A stretch of 64,000 nucleotides of DNA. It comes from Gammaproteobacteria bacterium. GTDB taxonomy: Bacteria; Pseudomonadota; Gammaproteobacteria; HK1. The notes under the pieces are model-generated. The model had not been told where the DNA came from. It worked only from the letters and a program-made list of their open reading frames with translations, and searched no databases. Location: the NCBI GenBank assembly GCA_012103455.1, contig WLWT01000001.1:2342001-2406000 (forward strand), written 5' to 3'. Shown piece after piece: positions 46,453 to 55,063 of this stretch (positions within the stretch are counted from its first letter, which is position 1; every line of letters starts with the position of its first letter). Both the position numbers and the translations under genes were made by a program.

Positions 46453-47049
46453 AAGGGGGGATTGATCGAGGAACTGGTTGCGGCGTTGAGGTGCTTACCC
46501 GGTGTAGGCCCTAAGTCTGCTCAACGCATGGCTTATCATTTACTTGAGCGCAACCGGCCGGGAGGACTGCGCCTCGCGCAGGCGCTGCGAAGAGCGATGG
46601 AGGGGGTCGGTCACTGTGGCCGGTGCGGCACATTATCGGAATTGAACGAATGCACTCTTTGCACCAACACGAAGCGTGATGCCGGCAAGCTGTGCATCGT
46701 GGAAACCCCCGCCGATGTCAATGCGCTCGAAGCCAGTACCGGTTATGACGGGCTTTATTATGTGTTGATGGGCCGGCTTTCGCCGCTAGACGGCATCGGG
46801 CCGCGAGAACTCGGCTTGGAGAAACTAAGCAACCGCTTGGCCCGAGAGCAGGTACAGGAGGTTATCCTCGCGACCAGCGCCACGGTGGAGGGCGATGCCA
46901 CTGCGCACTACGTCGCGGAATTAGCAAGAGAGGCGGGTATTCGCGCTTTTCGTATCGCCCACGGGGTGCCGGTAGGTGGCGAGCTGGAGTACGTGGATAG
47001 CGGTACTTTGGCCCACGCGCTACATGGCAGGATCCCCATGGAGGAGTAG
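46447..47049 (+). CDS. recR: Recombination mediator RecR
   Basis: The 200-residue protein has the RecR order: helix-hairpin-helix [20 protein letters not shown], the C4 zinc finger [16 protein letters not shown], and a Toprim domain with [20 protein letters not shown]. It works with RecF/RecO to load RecA at gaps. ATG 46447 lies in the last of three 16-bp tandem units and has no evident Shine-Dalgarno sequence; translation may depend on coupling to ybaB, which ends 55 bp upstream. Otherwise complete. Confidence 0.95.
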   Translation: MPKGGLIEELVAALRCLPGVGPKSAQRMAYHLLERNRPGGLRLAQALRRAMEGVGHCGRCGTLSELNECTLCTNTKRDAGKLCIVETPADVNALEASTGYDGLYYVLMGRLSPLDGIGPRELGLEKLSNRLAREQVQEVILATSATVEGDATAHYVAELAREAGIRAFRIAHGVPVGGELEYVDSGTLAHALHGRIPMEE

Positions 47050-47295
47050 GTTTTCCTATTGAACATGGGAAGCTAGTGCGCTGTAGCACAGAACACTAGG
47101 GCTGTTCGGTGGCTTCGCTCTCAAGGCGATCTGCATGTAGCCATCGGGGAGGAACAAAAGACGGGCGTTGCTCGTCGTAGGCCTGCCGTGATGACCCCTA
47201 CCGGCCAGTGCACCGCTACGACCAAGCCGGTGCGCACTGCCGTCATGGAACAGCGCCGCCGGGACTTATGGGCATAGACGATGCACTGAGCTAGC

Positions 47296-47634
47296 TCAAG
47301 CGAGTAGAGCGTCTATCTTGGCGGCGCAAATGAAATCGTTTTCCGACAACCCGCCAATGGCATGGGTGGTGTAGTGTACGTTGACGCGGCTATATCCCAC
47401 CTCCAGATCGGGATGGTGATCTTCGCGGTGAGCCACCCAGGCAAGCGCATTGACGAACTCCATGACTTCGTGAAAATTCCGGTAGCGAAATGCACGGGAG
47501 ATCGCCGTGCCCGGGCCGTTCAAGGTCCAACCATTCAGTTGGCCCAGCAGTTTTTCCGCTTCGCTGCGGGTTAGCGGATCGACGCCGCCTTCACAGGGTT
47601 TACAGTGTTTGGTAGTCAGATCGGAAGGGCTCAT
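47296..47634 (-). CDS. phhB: Pterin-4a-carbinolamine dehydratase
   Basis: The 112-residue protein shows the PhhB/DCoH pattern: LLGQLNGWTLNG, FRYRNFHEVMEFVNALAWVA and the active-site HREDHHPDLEVGYSRVNVHY with its three His residues. It regenerates tetrahydropterin cofactor after aromatic amino acid hydroxylation. ATG 47634 is preceded by AGGAAAA. No phhA is adjacent. It lies downstream of the M48 protease gene on the same strand with 57 bp between. Confidence 0.93.
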   Translation of the reverse strand: MSPSDLTTKHCKPCEGGVDPLTRSEAEKLLGQLNGWTLNGPGTAISRAFRYRNFHEVMEFVNALAWVAHREDHHPDLEVGYSRVNVHYTTHAIGGLSENDFICAAKIDALLA

Positions 47635-47691
47635 GGACTGGGTTTTCCTTTTGCTCGATTTAGCGGTTGATTCGGTTGAGTAGTACCTGGA

Positions 47692-48942
47692 TCAGTTGGA
47701 CGGCACATAAGCCTCTAGGTGGGCTACCCGTTGTGGGGCTGACGGATGCGAATCGTGAAAAGCCGAATAAAGCGGATCGGGCGTCAAGGTACTGGCGTTG
47801 GTACGGTACAGCTTCACCAAGGCGCGCACCAAGGTGGCGCCATCGCAATTCTCGGCGGCGAATGCATCGGCTTCGTATTCATGACGCCGTGACAAGGCGC
47901 TAGACAAGGGACCTAGGAAAAAGAAAAAAGCCGGTGCCACCATCAGAAAGAGGACTAGTGCCTGTGCTGTGCCCGCAGTGCTCACACCGAGGCTAGTATA
48001 AAACCACGCTTGTTCGGCCAGCCACGCCAGCAGCGCGAGCGAGGCCATGATGCTCGCGGCGCCGACCGCTAGCTGCTTGAGAATGTGTTTAAGTTTGAAA
48101 TGCCCTACTTCATGGGCGAGGACCGCTTCCACTTCGTCGGTATCTAGCTCGGCCAACAGCGTGTCGTAGAAGACGATGCGTTTGCTGGAACCTAAACCGG
48201 TGAAATAAGCGTTGCCGTGGCTGGAACGCTTCGAACCGTCGGTCACGAAGATACCGCTGGCGCGAAAGCCGTGGCGCTTTAGCAGCTTCGCGATCCGCTC
48301 GGCCAATGCTTCATCTCGCAACGGTGTGAAGCGATTGAACAGCGGCGCTATGAATACCGGGAATGCCCAGAAGGCGATGAGATTGATGGTCAGCCAGGCG
48401 CCCCAAGCCGCTAACCACCACAGCGAGCCTAAGCTGTCCATGAGCCACACGACGAGGGCGGCGGCAGGTCCCCCTAGCAGGACCCCTAGAGCAGCTTTCT
48501 TTGCCTGATCGGTGCAATAAGTTGCCGCCGTGGTGCGGTTAAAGCCGAAGCGCTGCTCTATACCGAAAGTAGCTACTAGATCCATCGGCAGTTGGATGAG
48601 GGCGGTTATGAAGAACACCGAGAGAATGAGCCCAGCACCGCGCCAAGCATTCGAGGAGATAGCAAAGGAGTGCCACAGTTGCGCCAACATCTCAAGACCG
48701 CCACCCAGAGTCCAAAGGAGCACCACGGCGGCCGACAAAACCAGCTCCCACATTCCGAGCCGGGTTTTGGCGACGGTGTAAGCGGCGGCTTTACGGTGCG
48801 CATCGTTGCCGATGCGGCCCTTGAACTGAGCCGGCACGTAGTGCGCGTGGGCCTGAACGTGACGCACTTGACGTGCCGCTAGCCACAGTTGAACGAATGA
48901 ATTAAGGGCTAGGGCGGCTAAGAAGGCTAGGGTAAAAGCCAT
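47692..48942 (-). CDS. M48-family membrane metalloprotease (Ste24/CAAX protease-like)
   Basis: The 416-residue protein has several transmembrane segments in the first half and a cytoplasm-facing zinc protease site AVLAHEVGHFKLKH (HExxH) with the downstream third-ligand block YEADAFAAENCDGA. The N-terminus (FAVGxxRKAAAYTVAKTRLG type) matches Ste24/CAAX prenyl protease 1 rather than HtpX. In bacteria such proteases act on membrane proteins. ATG 48942 begins MAFTLAFLAALALNSFV. Divergent from orn across 188 bp. The substrate is unknown. Confidence 0.88.
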   Translation of the reverse strand: MAFTLAFLAALALNSFVQLWLAARQVRHVQAHAHYVPAQFKGRIGNDAHRKAAAYTVAKTRLGMWELVLSAAVVLLWTLGGGLEMLAQLWHSFAISSNAWRGAGLILSVFFITALIQLPMDLVATFGIEQRFGFNRTTAATYCTDQAKKAALGVLLGGPAAALVVWLMDSLGSLWWLAAWGAWLTINLIAFWAFPVFIAPLFNRFTPLRDEALAERIAKLLKRHGFRASGIFVTDGSKRSSHGNAYFTGLGSSKRIVFYDTLLAELDTDEVEAVLAHEVGHFKLKHILKQLAVGAASIMASLALLAWLAEQAWFYTSLGVSTAGTAQALVLFLMVAPAFFFFLGPLSSALSRRHEYEADAFAAENCDGATLVRALVKLYRTNASTLTPDPLYSAFHDSHPSAPQRVAHLEAYVPSN

Positions 48943-49130
48943 GTTGAAGGTCCGCGTTGAGTTGTTGACGTCAAGAGTCTATTGGCAGTTCACGGCCGAA
49001 GGCCAGGGGTTTGGGGGCTAGAAGTCCGGGGCCAGTGAATGTGTCCACTGCGTAGTAAGAGATCTGCTTGGTTGCACTTGTGCTTTGTTACAATACTGCG
49101 CCCTCGGCTCACCGAAGAGAGCACAAAGCG

Positions 49131-49679
49131 GTGACGCAAGATCAACGCAATCTAGTCTGGATGGATCTGGAGATGACGGGTCTGGATCCGGACAATGATC
49201 ATATCATCGAGATAGCGACCATCATTACCGACGACGTTCTCAATATATTAGCAAAGGGGCCGGTGATGGCTATTCATCAGCCCGATGAGCGTCTAGCCTT
49301 GATGGATGAATGGAATCAACGCACCCATGGTGCCACCGGTCTTATCGAGCGAGTGCGCGCCAGCAGCGTCACCGAAGCCGCTGCAGAGCGGTGCACACTC
49401 GAGTTTTTGCAAGGACACGTTCCTCCCGGTGTATCGCCGCTTTGCGGTAATAGCATTTGTCAGGATCGGCGTTTTTTATACCGCTTCATGCCTCAATTGG
49501 AAGCTTATCTGCACTACCGTAATTTGGATGTGAGTACGCTAAAGGAGTTGGCTCGCCGCTGGGCGCCCACTGTCGCCGATAGCGTAATCAAACACTCCAC
49601 TCATCAGGCCTTGGATGACATCCTCGCCTCTATAGATGAGTTGCGTTACTACCGCAAACATCTGATTAAAGTCCAGTGA
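49131..49679 (+). CDS. orn: Oligoribonuclease
   Basis: The 182-residue protein is a DEDDh exonuclease: [20 protein letters not shown] (Asp, Glu), a central Asp in [15 protein letters not shown], and [14 protein letters not shown] (His, Asp). Orn degrades 2-5-nt RNAs to mononucleotides and clears pGpG. GTG 49131 is taken as the start because the family begins at this point; upstream codons are non-homologous. Its stop overlaps the start of the NAD(P)HX repair gene (GTGA). Confidence 0.95.
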   Translation: MTQDQRNLVWMDLEMTGLDPDNDHIIEIATIITDDVLNILAKGPVMAIHQPDERLALMDEWNQRTHGATGLIERVRASSVTEAAAERCTLEFLQGHVPPGVSPLCGNSICQDRRFLYRFMPQLEAYLHYRNLDVSTLKELARRWAPTVADSVIKHSTHQALDDILASIDELRYYRKHLIKVQ

Positions 49680-51157
49680 GCGCACGGGAGCATTGGCCTA
49701 CGGCGTTGCACCGCGCGGCAGGTGCCCGTGACATAGACCGCCTCGCGATAGCAGCAGGAACACCCGGGATCGAGCTGATGGAGCGGGCCGGCGCTTACGC
49801 TTTTTCGGTGTTGCGCGAGCGTTGGCCTTCAGCGCGGCGCATTACGGCCGTATGTGGTACCGGCAACAATGGCGGCGACGGTTTTGTTCTCGCGCGGCTA
49901 GCGCTGGAGGCAGGCTGCGAGGCGACGATTGCTCTAGTCGGTGACGCGGATGATATACGCGGCGATGCGCGCCTTGCTCTAGAGCGCTTGGCCTGCGTGG
50001 GAGTCCGCGTTCAATCTTTCGACCGCGACGGTCTAGCTGGTGCCGATGTGGTGATCGACGCCCTCTTAGGTATTGGGTTGAAGCGCCCCTTGGATGGGGA
50101 TTACGCCAGTGCCGTGAGCGTGCTCAATTCACAGCCCGCTCCGGTATTGGCTATGGATGTGCCAACAGGCCTGAATGCCGATACTGGTGCTGTGATGGGC
50201 GCGTGCGTGCAATGCGCTGCTACCGTGACGTTCGTTGCCTTGAAGCAGGGCTTGCTGACCGGGCGGGCGCCTGCTTTTACGGGGCGGCTGTATTTCGCCG
50301 ATTTAGGCATTGCCCCTGCCATCGCCGCCCAGGTGGTGCGCTCGGCCCGGTGGATGGGAGCCGCAGCCCTGGTCGAACGGTTGTTACCGAGGGCGCGTGA
50401 TGCGCACAAAGGGGATTTTGGCCACGTCGTGGTCGTCGGTGGCGCCGAGGGTTATGCCGGAGCCGCGCTGATGAGCGCCCGGGCGGCGGCGCGCGCCGGC
50501 GCCGGATTAGTGAGCTTGGTTACCCACGAAACCCACGCGGCCATGGTTGTGATGGCCTGTCCGGAGGTGATGGTGCACGGTGCCGGCGCACCGCCGCAGC
50601 TAGGGCGTTTCCTCGACAGGGCTACGGTACTTGCCGCCGGGCCGGGATTGGGTCAGGAGGCGTGGGGTAGGAAGCTGTTCGAGTCGGTTTGCCGCGCACC
50701 TAAGCCAATCGTGCTCGATGCCGACGGTCTCAATTGGCTGGCCCGTCTGGGCGGGCACCGTGATGACTGGATCTTGACCCCGCACCCAGCGGAGGCGGGC
50801 CGCCTCCTAGGCGTGTCTACGGCAACGGTGCAGGAGGACCGCTTCGCTGTCGCGCGGGCTATCGCCGAGCGCTTCGGTGGGGTTTGTGTGCTGAAAGGGC
50901 CCGGTACCGTAGTGGATAACGGGACGGACACCGTGGTGGTGACCACGGGCAATCCTGGCATGGCCAGCGGTGGTTCCGGCGATGTGCTGACCGGCGTTAT
51001 CGCTGCCTTGCTCGGGCAGGGGTTGGCCGCTTTTGATGCCGCCACTATAGGCGCGTGTTGGCACGGTTATGCGGGTGATCTGGCCGCCGCTGACGGCGAG
51101 CGTGGCATGTTGGCGACGGATGTGATCGAACATCTGCGCCGGGCTGGAAACCCTTAG
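49676..51157 (+). CDS. nnr: Bifunctional NAD(P)H-hydrate epimerase / ADP-dependent dehydratase
   Basis: The 493-residue fusion has an N-terminal YjeF epimerase domain (about 1-215) with [20 protein letters not shown], and a C-terminal ribokinase-like dehydratase domain with [16 protein letters not shown] and [19 protein letters not shown]. Together they repair hydrated NAD(P)H. The GTG start overlaps the orn stop, so the two genes are coupled, as in other gammaproteobacteria. The tsaE gene that often follows is replaced by a convergent accessory ATPase gene. Confidence 0.94.
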   Translation: MSAREHWPTALHRAAGARDIDRLAIAAGTPGIELMERAGAYAFSVLRERWPSARRITAVCGTGNNGGDGFVLARLALEAGCEATIALVGDADDIRGDARLALERLACVGVRVQSFDRDGLAGADVVIDALLGIGLKRPLDGDYASAVSVLNSQPAPVLAMDVPTGLNADTGAVMGACVQCAATVTFVALKQGLLTGRAPAFTGRLYFADLGIAPAIAAQVVRSARWMGAAALVERLLPRARDAHKGDFGHVVVVGGAEGYAGAALMSARAAARAGAGLVSLVTHETHAAMVVMACPEVMVHGAGAPPQLGRFLDRATVLAAGPGLGQEAWGRKLFESVCRAPKPIVLDADGLNWLARLGGHRDDWILTPHPAEAGRLLGVSTATVQEDRFAVARAIAERFGGVCVLKGPGTVVDNGTDTVVVTTGNPGMASGGSGDVLTGVIAALLGQGLAAFDAATIGACWHGYAGDLAAADGERGMLATDVIEHLRRAGNP

Positions 51158-51320
51158 CTGCAGAAATTGCGAGCTACAACGCGGTTTCCAGCAAGTCCAA
51201 TTCGGGATGTATTCCAACCCTATAGAATCTGCGCCGTTGGAAGCTATCCCTCGCCTACCAATATCCGACCAGTTTAAATGGGAAATATCCGACGGCCTCT
51301 CATGGCGCGACGATGTTGCT

Positions 51321-53612
51321 CTATCTCCGCGCGAACGCGAGCACACGCTGCGCGAACTGCAGGAGCTCATGATCGTTGATCGTCACGGTTTGGAATGCAG
51401 CGTTTGTGTCGTGATGAAAGAGATTCGCGTAATCCAACAGGTCACGTACTTCCTGCCTGTCTGCAGGTGATAGGATTTGTTGGGGTGATCCTTCTCTTTG
51501 CTCGCACACGCCAATGAACGGGCCCAGCAGGGATCCAGGAGGAAAGTCCTCCGGATAGCCAACACGCATAAAAGCTTCCATGATCGGCCGAAGCGCACTC
51601 GCTATCGCTCGTTCATTGTCCCCGGCCCCATTTTGAACGTAGGCCAACACCATCGCATGATTACGATCATGCTCAGTAACGCAATCCTGATTCACGTCCC
51701 AAGCAGCAATAGTGGAGCCTTCACCCGCCCTTACGATACGGCACGCTGAGCGGAGCGTTGTAGCTGTCCCTTGCCAAATATCACAGAGAAATGGCTTCGT
51801 ATGGGAAAGCACGATGATCTGCTCAACGGCGTCGGCAAGGCGTCTCATCTCTTGGATGGTGGTAAGCGACCGATGTTCATCAAGACTCGTTATGGGGTCG
51901 TCTATCACAACCACCTTTTGAGCTCTGGTTGGATCATTTTCCAGCGACGCAAAAAAGAACGCGAGCGCAAGCGTGTTGCGATCGCCCGCGCTAAGTGTGT
52001 TTCTAAAGGACGGCTCTCCAGCATCACCCTGCAGTGGGACCGCCACCTGATTGACTAGAACAGAGTAATTGCAGCTAGAACCTCCCCGGATATTAACGGA
52101 GGTGACATTATGTAGACGAAAGTGCGCATTGAAGCGACGAAGGTAATCGTTTATCGCTTCACCGTATGTCGGAAAGACTTCGTTTCGATATACATTCAAT
52201 GCTTCGCGTGCTGTATCTCGGGCTTGTTCTGTCTCCGACTTCAAACGCTTCTCTTCAAGATAGGCATCGCAGAGCGCAGCTATTTCGGGTCTACGACGAT
52301 TACGGATCGCGCTCAGCGTGTTGAGATCGGCCTGTAAAACATCAATGTCAGCAGCTGCGGCGCGTTCCCGCACGATCTCAATCTGCTCATGGGTCGCCGC
52401 TAAACGTTCACTGAGCGCTTTCACCTCAGCACAGATGTCGTGGTACGTGGCAAGCGCATCCGCTAGAGCCCCATCAATCGCCAAAGGTTCAAGAGGAGCT
52501 GCCTGTTTTCGGGAAAGAAGTTCCTGAACCGCCTCAAGTGCGCCTTTCCAGCTCCTGAATATCGCTGCAGTATCCAGGCCTATCTCGGGTAGCGCTAGGA
52601 ACTCCGACCAGAATTGCCGCGTTTCACCAGCAACACGGACGGAGCGCTCAAACGCAGCTTGGATTTCACCACTATGTATGTTCGAGATCTCACGGACCAT
52701 GTCATCAATGGCTTCTCTCAGTTCCCGATAGGCATCGCTGAAATACTCTTGATAGTGCGCAATGAGAACGGACCCATCGAGGGGCTGAGCACAAAAAGGG
52801 CAGACCTCAGATTCTTCACCCTCCGACGCGTTGGCAATTCGCGACATGCCCTCGCCTACCCAGACTTCTCCCGCGTGTCCAAGTTTCGCAAGATGTGTCT
52901 GTACGCGAGCAGCCGCGTTCGCCTCTAGACCTGGTAAGTCGCGGGCCAACAATTCCTGAATGGCATCAACGTCGAAACGTGGAAGAGCGATCGTGAGGAA
53001 CAGCGGGTGTTGTCGAATCGCATCAGCTTTCCTACCCGCAGCAAGGGCTCGCTCAGCTTCTTGGACCGCCTCATCGATATCATCTTGTTCTTCAAGAGCG
53101 CAGAAAGCATCGACCGTGAGCCCCTCTCGAGCATCCGCCGGAATCTCCGCGCCTTTGGCTTGAAGATCTCGGTTGTGCTGTTCAATTCTATCGACGTGCA
53201 GTTGCAGCGCTGCGTTCAACTGCACGCCCCGCGCCCCGATGATGAGCTCATGTAGTTTTTGCTTGTGACCAGCCTCGACCTTCATACCTGAGCAGACGTT
53301 TTGGGCGACGAACTCATCGTCGAAAACAACGATAGTCGGCAGCGGTTGGTTCCAAGCCCCATTTTCGAACACCGATTGTCCGGCGCCACTAGATATGACG
53401 ATATGCGGAGGGTGCTGAGCCCCAAGCCTATGTCTTTCGGTAACGGGTAGTGGATCGCCAGAGGAAAGTGATCGGAAAGTGGAGGCCAACGTCGTCTTTC
53501 CCCGACCATTCTCCGCGTAGATCAGTGCGACTTTCTGCAACGGAAGGTGTGCACCACTGTCAACCGAATCGAAAGTCCCGATATTGCGCAGAAGATTGAT
53601 AGCCTCGATCAT
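51321..53612 (-). CDS. AAA_13-type ATPase with zinc hook (third gene of accessory operon)
   Basis: The 763-residue protein starts at ATG 53612 (MIEAINLLRNIGTF). Walker A is YAENGRGKTTLAST (about 32-45); a CPFCAQP zinc-hook-like motif lies at 271-274 between coiled-coil stretches; the ABC signature LSAGDRNTLALAFFF is near 540; Walker B VVVIDDPITSLDEH is near 567. This is the SMC/Rad50-like layout seen in RloC-type proteins, which are stress-activated tRNA nucleases, but no clear nuclease motif was found in the last 170 residues. The start codon was originally joined to the preceding 115-residue gene as TAATG; an IS630 element now separates them. The chromosomal nnr gene is convergent. Confidence 0.85.
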   Translation of the reverse strand: MIEAINLLRNIGTFDSVDSGAHLPLQKVALIYAENGRGKTTLASTFRSLSSGDPLPVTERHRLGAQHPPHIVISSGAGQSVFENGAWNQPLPTIVVFDDEFVAQNVCSGMKVEAGHKQKLHELIIGARGVQLNAALQLHVDRIEQHNRDLQAKGAEIPADAREGLTVDAFCALEEQDDIDEAVQEAERALAAGRKADAIRQHPLFLTIALPRFDVDAIQELLARDLPGLEANAAARVQTHLAKLGHAGEVWVGEGMSRIANASEGEESEVCPFCAQPLDGSVLIAHYQEYFSDAYRELREAIDDMVREISNIHSGEIQAAFERSVRVAGETRQFWSEFLALPEIGLDTAAIFRSWKGALEAVQELLSRKQAAPLEPLAIDGALADALATYHDICAEVKALSERLAATHEQIEIVRERAAAADIDVLQADLNTLSAIRNRRRPEIAALCDAYLEEKRLKSETEQARDTAREALNVYRNEVFPTYGEAINDYLRRFNAHFRLHNVTSVNIRGGSSCNYSVLVNQVAVPLQGDAGEPSFRNTLSAGDRNTLALAFFFASLENDPTRAQKVVVIDDPITSLDEHRSLTTIQEMRRLADAVEQIIVLSHTKPFLCDIWQGTATTLRSACRIVRAGEGSTIAAWDVNQDCVTEHDRNHAMVLAYVQNGAGDNERAIASALRPIMEAFMRVGYPEDFPPGSLLGPFIGVCEQREGSPQQILSPADRQEVRDLLDYANLFHHDTNAAFQTVTINDHELLQFAQRVLAFARR

Positions 53613-53622
53613 TAATCTACTA

Positions 53623-54724
53623 CTTCGGCAAAAAATTACCCGACACAAATTAATAAAATGTGTTATAGTGATGCTATGAAAAAGACAGACGGTCGCTCAC
53701 TGCCCCATTCCGCGCGAGAAGCCATCCGCAGGCACGCGGTTGCGCAAGTATTATCGGGTGAAAGCCCTGAAAAAGTAATTAAAGCCCTCGGATTTCATCG
53801 TTCTTGCATTGACGATTGGTTATCCAGATATGAGCAAGGTGGTGAACAGGCGCTGTCCACCGGCAAGATCACGGGCCGCCCAAGAAAGTGTCCCGATGAA
53901 TATGCGGATCGCTTACGTGAACTAGTTAAAACGAATCCGTTGCAATTGGATTTTCACGATGCCTTGTGGACGCGCTCGATGATTCAGATATGACTGAAAG
54001 ACAAATTTGGCATCGAGGTCAGCGAGCGCTCGGTGGGCAATAGCCTGTCTCGTTGGGGGATGAGTGCGCAGCGCCCTGGGTTTAAGGCATACGAGCAAAA
54101 CCCTGATCAGGTTAAGGTATGGTTAAGAGAAACTTGGCCTGAAGTACAACGAGAAGCGAAAAGGCGCCGAGCGCGGGTCTATTTTGGCGACGAATCGACG
54201 ATCCGGTCGGATTATCATCGTGGTACCACTTGGGGGGTACGGGGTGATACGCCAGTTGTAGCGAAAACGGGTCGGCGCTTTAGTGTGAATAGGCTGTCAG
54301 CCGTTTCGCCGAAGGGTCACCTGCGTTTCATGGTAACCGAATCACGGGTAACCGCAGACGTTTTTATCGACTTTCTAAGGCGTTTGTTGCACAACGCCAA
54401 GCGATCGGTCTATTGGGTTGTTGATGGCCATCCCATTCATCGAGCCAAGAAAGTGCAAGAATTTGTCCGCACTAGCCAAGGTAAGCTCACGTTAGTATGG
54501 TTACCGCCGTATTCACCGGAACTCAATCCTGATGAGCTAGTATGGCATCATGTAAAAAGCCAACGAATTGGGCGGACAGTGGTGGCTACAAAGGAGCAAC
54601 GGGTGGCCTTGGCTCGTTCGGTGTTGCACTCACTGCAACACAATACGCAAATAATTAAACGGTTTTTCTATGAAAAGCATGTCAGATATATTCTGAATTA
54701 ATGTCGGGTAATTTTTTTCCGAAT
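53623..54724 (+). mobile_element. IS630-family element (1102 bp) with TA target duplication
   Basis: Ends of 23 bp, CTTCGGCAAAAAATTACCCG and its inverted partner ATTCGGAAAAAAATTACCCG (each followed by ACA), differ at two positions. TA dinucleotides flank both sides (53621-53622 and 54725-54726), as expected for IS630. It carries one transposase gene with an in-frame stop. It interrupts an accessory operon 10 bp upstream of the ATPase start. Confidence 0.92.
53676..54701 (+). pseudogene. IS630-family transposase with one in-frame stop codon
   Basis: The reading frame from ATG 53676 gives an N-terminal helix-turn-helix (SPEKVIKALGFHRSCIDDWL), then TGA at 53991-53993, then in the same frame LKDKFGIEVSERSVG and the DDE domain with YFGDESTIRSDYH, VDGHPIHRA and PPYSPELNPDELVW. 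A Trp codon at this place would fit the family, so TGG to TGA is the likely change. Everything else is intact. The copy is therefore presumably non-autonomous. Confidence 0.88.
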
Positions 54725-55063
54725 TAGTAACTCCTCAACACCCAACGCTTTCGTTTTGCTTTTCTTCTTAGTTGGATGCGCTTGTTTCTTCATCTTTCGG
54801 GCCGGATATGCAGTGATTACAAACACCGTACCGTCGGAATGAACTCGTGCCGTCGCGTCACCGAGGAACCCAGCATACTTCCGCGGATTCTTGATCCTCT
54901 CTGCGATTTCGGCGCGCACGCTTCCAACATCGACTCCTTTCACTCGCTCGAGGTACCTGACCACCGCATGGTCGGAGACCTCGACTAGCGGCTCTGATTT
55001 GCCGTGTTCGTTTGTCGCGACTCGTGAATTCGCGGTTGTGCTGGTCGGTTGAAAGCGAGTCAT
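54698..55063 (-). CDS. Small accessory protein, second gene of the operon, C-terminus altered by IS630
   Basis: From ATG 55063 the 121-residue product contains SDHAVVRYLERVKGVDVGSV and TVFVITAYPARKMKKQ, with a lysine-rich tail. I know this HAVVRYLER pattern only from uncharacterised proteins. Its start overlaps the stop of the GTPase-like gene (ATGA). The final residues are read into the IS630 end; removing the element gives a 115-residue protein ending EELLVD with TAA overlapping the next ATG. So the present product differs only in its last few residues and may still work. Confidence 0.7.
   Translation of the reverse strand: MTRFQPTSTTANSRVATNEHGKSEPLVEVSDHAVVRYLERVKGVDVGSVRAEIAERIKNPRKYAGFLGDATARVHSDGTVFVITAYPARKMKKQAHPTKKKSKTKALGVEELLIRKKITRH

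Noticed and set aside
51321..53612. Naming the zinc-hook ATPase RloC or PrrC
   Set aside because: The Walker motifs and CPFC hook fit the broad AAA_13 group, but I could not see the anticodon-nuclease residues in the C-terminal part, and the gene is in an operon unlike stand-alone rloC.
53991..53993. In-frame TGA and TAG codons in several genes (IS630 transposase, ribbon-helix-helix gene, HsdR, IstA) suggesting stop-codon recoding
   Set aside because: TGA is used as a genuine stop in tight overlaps (ATGA, GTGA) of intact genes, and the interrupted genes are mostly mobile or degenerate. Ordinary nonsense mutations explain them.
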